DNA of 9,157 bases, taken from JBILVQ01 sp044370375 (GTDB lineage: Bacteria > Bacteroidota > Bacteroidia > UBA4408). The notes beneath the pieces were generated by a model. That model did no database searches. It was not told the DNA's origin and saw nothing but the letters and a program-made list of their open reading frames with translations. Position 1 is the stretch's first letter. Each line of letters starts with the position of its first letter. Made by a program: the position numbers and the translations under genes. Positions 6,530-9,157 of the stretch are shown piece by piece. The stretch lies in contig JBILVQ010000125.1 in assembly GCA_044370375.1 (NCBI GenBank), positions 1 to 9,157 of the forward strand. The letters run 5' to 3'.

Positions 6530-7600
6530 ATGGCAAAATCTGTCCTTTTTCTTTTTCCATATCCCCTGAAAGAAGCACCCAGTCAACGATTCAGGTTTGT
6601 TCAATACCTTGGTTTGTTGCAAGCGGCAGGCATTGAATACAAAGCTTTTTCTTTTCTTTCCGACAACGCATGGAATCTCTTATACCGTCCGGGAAATTTC
6701 TTTTTGAAGTTTTTGCGCATCATGGACGGTTACCGCAAAAGGATTGCCTTGTTATTCCAAATTGGAAAATTTGATTTTGTTTTTATCCATCGCGAAGCTG
6801 CTCCCATGGGGCCTCCCGTTCTCGAATGGATCATTGCAAAAGTGCTGAGAAAAAAAATAATCTACGATTTTGATGATGCCATTTGGTTGCCCAACTTCTC
6901 TCACTCTAACAGGGCTTTTTCTTTTTTGAAAGGTTACGGAAATGTAAAACACATTTGCCGTTGGGCCTATAAAATTTCTTGCGGTAATCAGTATTTATGC
7001 GATTTTGCAGCGCAGTATAACGCTAACGTGGTTTATAATCCTACCACCATTGATACCGAGCATCATCATAATAAGGTAAAGGACCATCAAATAACCCGGC
7101 CGGTGGTGGGATGGACAGGTTCGCACAGTACTCTTCGCTATTTATTGGAAATAATTCCCGTTTTAAGAGAATTGGAAAAAGAAATTGATTTTGAATTTAG
7201 GGTAATTGCCGATGTTAATCCCGAATTCAATTTGAAACATTTTAGTTTTGTAAAATGGAACAAGGAGACTGAAATAGATGATTTACTGGGCTTTGATATT
7301 GGAGTGATGCCTTTGGTAAACGACAAATGGGCCAATGGCAAGTGCGGTTTCAAGGCCCTGCAATACATGGCGCTTGGTATTCCTGCTTTGGTTTCTCCGG
7401 TAGGGGTTAATACCAGGATTGTGGATCATGGCATCAACGGTTTTATTTGTCATGATGAAAAAGACTGGTTCGAAAATTTATTGCTGATTCTTTCAAACCA
7501 TCAGCTATTGGTGGATATGGGACAGAGAACACGAAAGAAAATTGTTGACCATTACTCCGTGAAATCCAATGCAGCTAATTTTTTAAATTTGTTTCATTAA
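6530..7600 (+). CDS. GT4-like glycosyltransferase (GT-B fold)
   Basis: A 356-residue cytoplasmic glycosyltransferase that probably adds a sugar to a surface polysaccharide or glycolipid; donor and acceptor are unknown. The N-terminal half opens with KSVLFLFPYPLKEAPSQRFR, a nucleotide-sugar-enzyme start, and carries YDFDDAIW (112-119). The C-terminal donor-binding half begins near VVGWTGSHST (GWTG at 194-197) and contains KCGFKALQYMALGIPALVSP (from 271) followed by VGVNTRIVDHGINGF. In classical GT4 enzymes this loop carries an E-x7-E pair; here the positions read K271 and Q278, as in a subset of GT4 relatives, so catalytic details may differ. It starts 7 bases after the miaE stop; a purine run (AGGGGA) directly abuts the ATG, too close for a normal Shine-Dalgarno. 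The nearby acyltransferase and the permease on the other strand support a role in surface glycans. Confidence 0.9.
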   Translation: MAKSVLFLFPYPLKEAPSQRFRFVQYLGLLQAAGIEYKAFSFLSDNAWNLLYRPGNFFLKFLRIMDGYRKRIALLFQIGKFDFVFIHREAAPMGPPVLEWIIAKVLRKKIIYDFDDAIWLPNFSHSNRAFSFLKGYGNVKHICRWAYKISCGNQYLCDFAAQYNANVVYNPTTIDTEHHHNKVKDHQITRPVVGWTGSHSTLRYLLEIIPVLRELEKEIDFEFRVIADVNPEFNLKHFSFVKWNKETEIDDLLGFDIGVMPLVNDKWANGKCGFKALQYMALGIPALVSPVGVNTRIVDHGINGFICHDEKDWFENLLLILSNHQLLVDMGQRTRKKIVDHYSVKSNAANFLNLFH

Positions 7601-7631
7601 CCCTGGTATGCTTCGAAAAACGAATGGTCTT

Positions 7632-7662
7632 TTTGATAATTCAAAGTGTTCTGTTACTTTTG
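7632..7662 (+). promoter_or_regulatory. Strong Bacteroidota-type promoter of the acyltransferase gene
   Basis: TTTG (7632-7635) and TACTTTTG (7655-7662) are separated by exactly 19 bases, matching the phylum consensus TTTG-N19-TAnnTTTG. It lies in the gap after the glycosyltransferase, so the acyltransferase can be transcribed independently, with a leader of about 65 bases. Confidence 0.7.
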
Positions 7663-7696
7663 GTTCCATCCTGCCGATAGATTTTCTCCGGCAACC
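7662..7696 (+). other. Possible bulged stem-loop in the acyltransferase leader
   Basis: TGCCG (7672-7676) pairs with CGGCA (7689-7693) across a 12-base loop, and the outer GGTT (7662-7665) can pair with AACC (7693-7696), apart from one shared base at the junction, with a 6-base bulge. It begins at the expected transcript start. It has no T-run, so it is not a terminator; it may be a leader structure or chance. Confidence 0.25.
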
Positions 7697-7732
7697 TAAG
7701 CCCATTAACCGATAAACCAAAGCCAACCCTGC

Positions 7733-8815
7733 ATGCTTTATTTTTCAAAACTGGACAGTCTTCGATTTTTGGCTTTTTTCCTTGTCTTTTGGTCGCATGC
7801 TTTCGTACCTTCCTTCGGGGAATGGTTAGAAACTCCTGTGTTTAAGTTTTTTGATCCCTTTTTTGATACCGGTAAAGACGGAGTGCATATTTTCTTTGTT
7901 ATTAGTGGTTTTTTGATTACCTACTTGTTGTTGGTGGAAGAGCAAATGAAGGGAAAAATAAACATTGGAAATTTCTACCTGCGAAGAGTTTTGCGTATTT
8001 GGCCTTTGTATTATTTAATCATGATCCTTGGCCTTTTTGTGCTGCCGAGGGTGCTTTCCTCTTTTGATTTTTGCGGAAGTTATTGGATGAATCTCACCTT
8101 CCTGAACAATTTCAACACAACGGAAAGCGGAGAATGTTTTTCGCCCAATGTTTTGATTGCCTGGAGCGTTGCTATTGAGGAACAATTTTACCTTTTCTGG
8201 CCATTGTTGTTTTCTTTGTTATCGCGCAACAGCAAATGGTTTGTAGGCTTTTGTCTTACACTTTATGCAGCGAGTTCATTGTTTACCTACCTTAATCCGG
8301 ACCCTTATTTTCATACCCTTGGCAATATCAACTATTTAATGATAGGCTGTTTGGGAGCCTATCAATACCATAAACACAAGGAAAAATTTGATCAGTCCTT
8401 TCTTAAATCCGGCAAAATTTTGGCACTGATGATTTTATTCTTAATGGTCACTTTGGTGGCAGGAGCCAACACCAAATTGTTTTACAGAATTAATATTTTA
8501 ATCCTTCCGTTTCTCTTTTTGTATTTTGTGTTATACACCATTGTAAACAATGATCCCAACTATCGTTCTGTTTTTTCTACTTGGGGAAAATACACCTACG
8601 GCATGTATTTTTATCACCCAATCTTAATCGTGTTGGTGAAGATTGTATTTGATAAATTGGGTTGGGATTATCAACATATCGGCTATTATCACGTTATTGT
8701 TGGCCTTATTTCTTTTGGCTTAACCTTGGGAGTTTCCATATTTTCTTACCAATATTTCGAAAGTTATTTTCTTCGTTTAAAGAGCAAACTTTCTGTGGTA
8801 AAAACAAGGATGTAG
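7733..8815 (+). CDS. Membrane acyltransferase, acyltransferase-3 family (OafA/YrhL-like)
   Basis: An inner-membrane enzyme of the family that O-acylates (often O-acetylates) surface polysaccharides, LPS or peptidoglycan sugars. The 360 residues contain about ten hydrophobic helices and the family motifs in order: LDSLRFLAFFLVFWSHA with the probable catalytic His at 22, GKDGVHIFFVISGFLITYLL (47 onward), YLRRVLRIWPLYYL (R84, R85, R88, P91), WSVAIEEQFYLFWP (144 onward, acidic pair E149/E150) and WGKYTYGMYFYHPI near the end. Length is normal for members without a C-terminal SGNH domain, which is absent here. It sits 132 bases behind the glycosyltransferase with its own promoter, and ends 15 bases from the stop of the converging barrel gene. 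The acceptor is not deducible; a glycan assembled with the neighbouring glycosyltransferase is a reasonable guess. Confidence 0.93.
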   Translation: MLYFSKLDSLRFLAFFLVFWSHAFVPSFGEWLETPVFKFFDPFFDTGKDGVHIFFVISGFLITYLLLVEEQMKGKINIGNFYLRRVLRIWPLYYLIMILGLFVLPRVLSSFDFCGSYWMNLTFLNNFNTTESGECFSPNVLIAWSVAIEEQFYLFWPLLFSLLSRNSKWFVGFCLTLYAASSLFTYLNPDPYFHTLGNINYLMIGCLGAYQYHKHKEKFDQSFLKSGKILALMILFLMVTLVAGANTKLFYRINILILPFLFLYFVLYTIVNNDPNYRSVFSTWGKYTYGMYFYHPILIVLVKIVFDKLGWDYQHIGYYHVIVGLISFGLTLGVSIFSYQYFESYFLRLKSKLSVVKTRM

Positions 8816-8823
8816 TTTCAAAG

Positions 8824-8841
8824 ACCGTGGTTAAAAACGGT
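8824..8841. terminator. Weak inverted repeat between convergent genes, possible bidirectional terminator
   Basis: ACCGT (8824-8828) and ACGGT (8837-8841) form a 5-bp stem with an 8-base loop spanning the junction of the convergent acyltransferase and barrel genes. The right arm overlaps the last codons of the barrel gene. The stem is short and no T-run follows on the plus strand, so termination is only suggested. Confidence 0.2.
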
Positions 8842-9157
8842 AATACAAACCAATATCGCCAATAAGACCCCGTTGGTTGAAGTCGAAAACAGTGGCTTTG
8901 TAATTTTTGCTTTCACCGGTTAGGTGATTGTGCTCATTGGTATCATTAAAACCTAAAACCATTTCCATAGAGAATTGCGCCATGGCGTAGAAACGGTTAT
9001 TTATTCTTAATTGCAAACCTGCATTGAGCGCAATGCCGGTGGATAGGGTAGTGGTTAAATGCTGATACACAAGATTCGGGGTGCCGGTTGGAACCAAATA
9101 CTCCTGGCCCGGTCTTATTTCCGTACTTAATGAATCTAACTCCCACCATTGTCTAAA
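8831..9157 (-). CDS. C-terminal part of a probable outer-membrane beta-barrel protein (5' end outside window)
   Basis: The frame is open from the right window edge to a TAA at 8831-8833, giving 108 residues. No start codon is preferred, because codons upstream of 9097 stay open and coding-like (FRQWWELDSLSTEIRPGQEY), so the gene begins beyond the window. The visible part alternates polar and hydrophobic residues as in barrel strands (LSTGIALNAGLQLRINNRFYAMAQFSMEM, GLIGDIGLYYRF) with polar turns between (FNDTNEHNHLTGESKN), and ends in an aromatic residue (YYRF), the usual signal for outer-membrane barrel insertion. It probably belongs to the loosely defined outer-membrane beta-barrel group common in this phylum; substrate and function are unknown. 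It converges on the acyltransferase. Confidence 0.65.
   Translation of the reverse strand, partial: FRQWWELDSLSTEIRPGQEYLVPTGTPNLVYQHLTTTLSTGIALNAGLQLRINNRFYAMAQFSMEMVLGFNDTNEHNHLTGESKNYKATVFDFNQRGLIGDIGLYYRF

Noticed and set aside
7612..7635. TTCG-A5-CGAA followed by a T-rich stretch as a terminator of the glycosyltransferase gene
   Set aside because: The stem has only 4 bp and the T-run is part of the acyltransferase -33 element, so chance is more likely.
8662..8865. Plus-strand frame overlapping the end of the acyltransferase
   Set aside because: It is an alternate frame inside the acyltransferase gene, whose own frame carries the family motifs through to its stop.

Overview
The window looks like a chromosomal segment of a Bacteroidota bacterium, probably a free-living member of the Flavobacteriia/Chitinophagia/Sphingobacteriia type. 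Three things point there. A very large secreted protein on the minus strand ends in what looks like a type IX secretion (T9SS) C-terminal sorting domain. Several genes are preceded by the Bacteroidota -7 promoter element TAnnTTTG, while Shine-Dalgarno sequences are scarce. The gene set (MiaE-type tRNA hydroxylase, PKD/LamG adhesin, outer-membrane barrel) is typical of the phylum.

Layout. Positions 1-3242 are one uninterrupted minus-strand reading frame, cut by the left window edge: a modular surface protein of at least 1080 residues (signal peptide, Fn3-like, LamG-like, three Ig-like repeats, about five PKD-like repeats, CARDB-like, start of a T9SS sorting domain). Seven bases upstream of its start ends a Wzm-type polysaccharide ABC-transporter permease (3250-4119). 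Further upstream on the same strand are an AlbA_2/Schlafen-type protein (4163-4813, GTG start), a small two-helix membrane protein (best start 5187) and smpB (5348-5809). A divergent intergenic region of about 130 bp separates smpB from a plus-strand cluster: miaE (5941-6522), a GT4-type glycosyltransferase 7 bp behind it (6530-7600), and, after a 132-bp gap holding a textbook promoter, a membrane acyltransferase-3 (7733-8815). The C-terminal part of an outer-membrane barrel-like protein (8831-9157, minus) converges on the acyltransferase.

How the genes fit together. smpB and miaE are housekeeping functions in translation quality and tRNA modification. The permease, glycosyltransferase and acyltransferase suggest export and decoration of surface polysaccharide, and the large T9SS cargo and the barrel are cell-envelope proteins. 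The most interesting arrangement is the polysaccharide-export permease tightly followed by a T9SS cargo, with no Wzt ATPase visible. In this phylum type-A T9SS cargo can be anchored to a special LPS, so a functional link is conceivable but unproven. I see no CRISPR array, insertion sequence, phage gene, tRNA or rRNA, and no clear sign of an undescribed defence or mobile system. Most of the window is ordinary chromosomal content.
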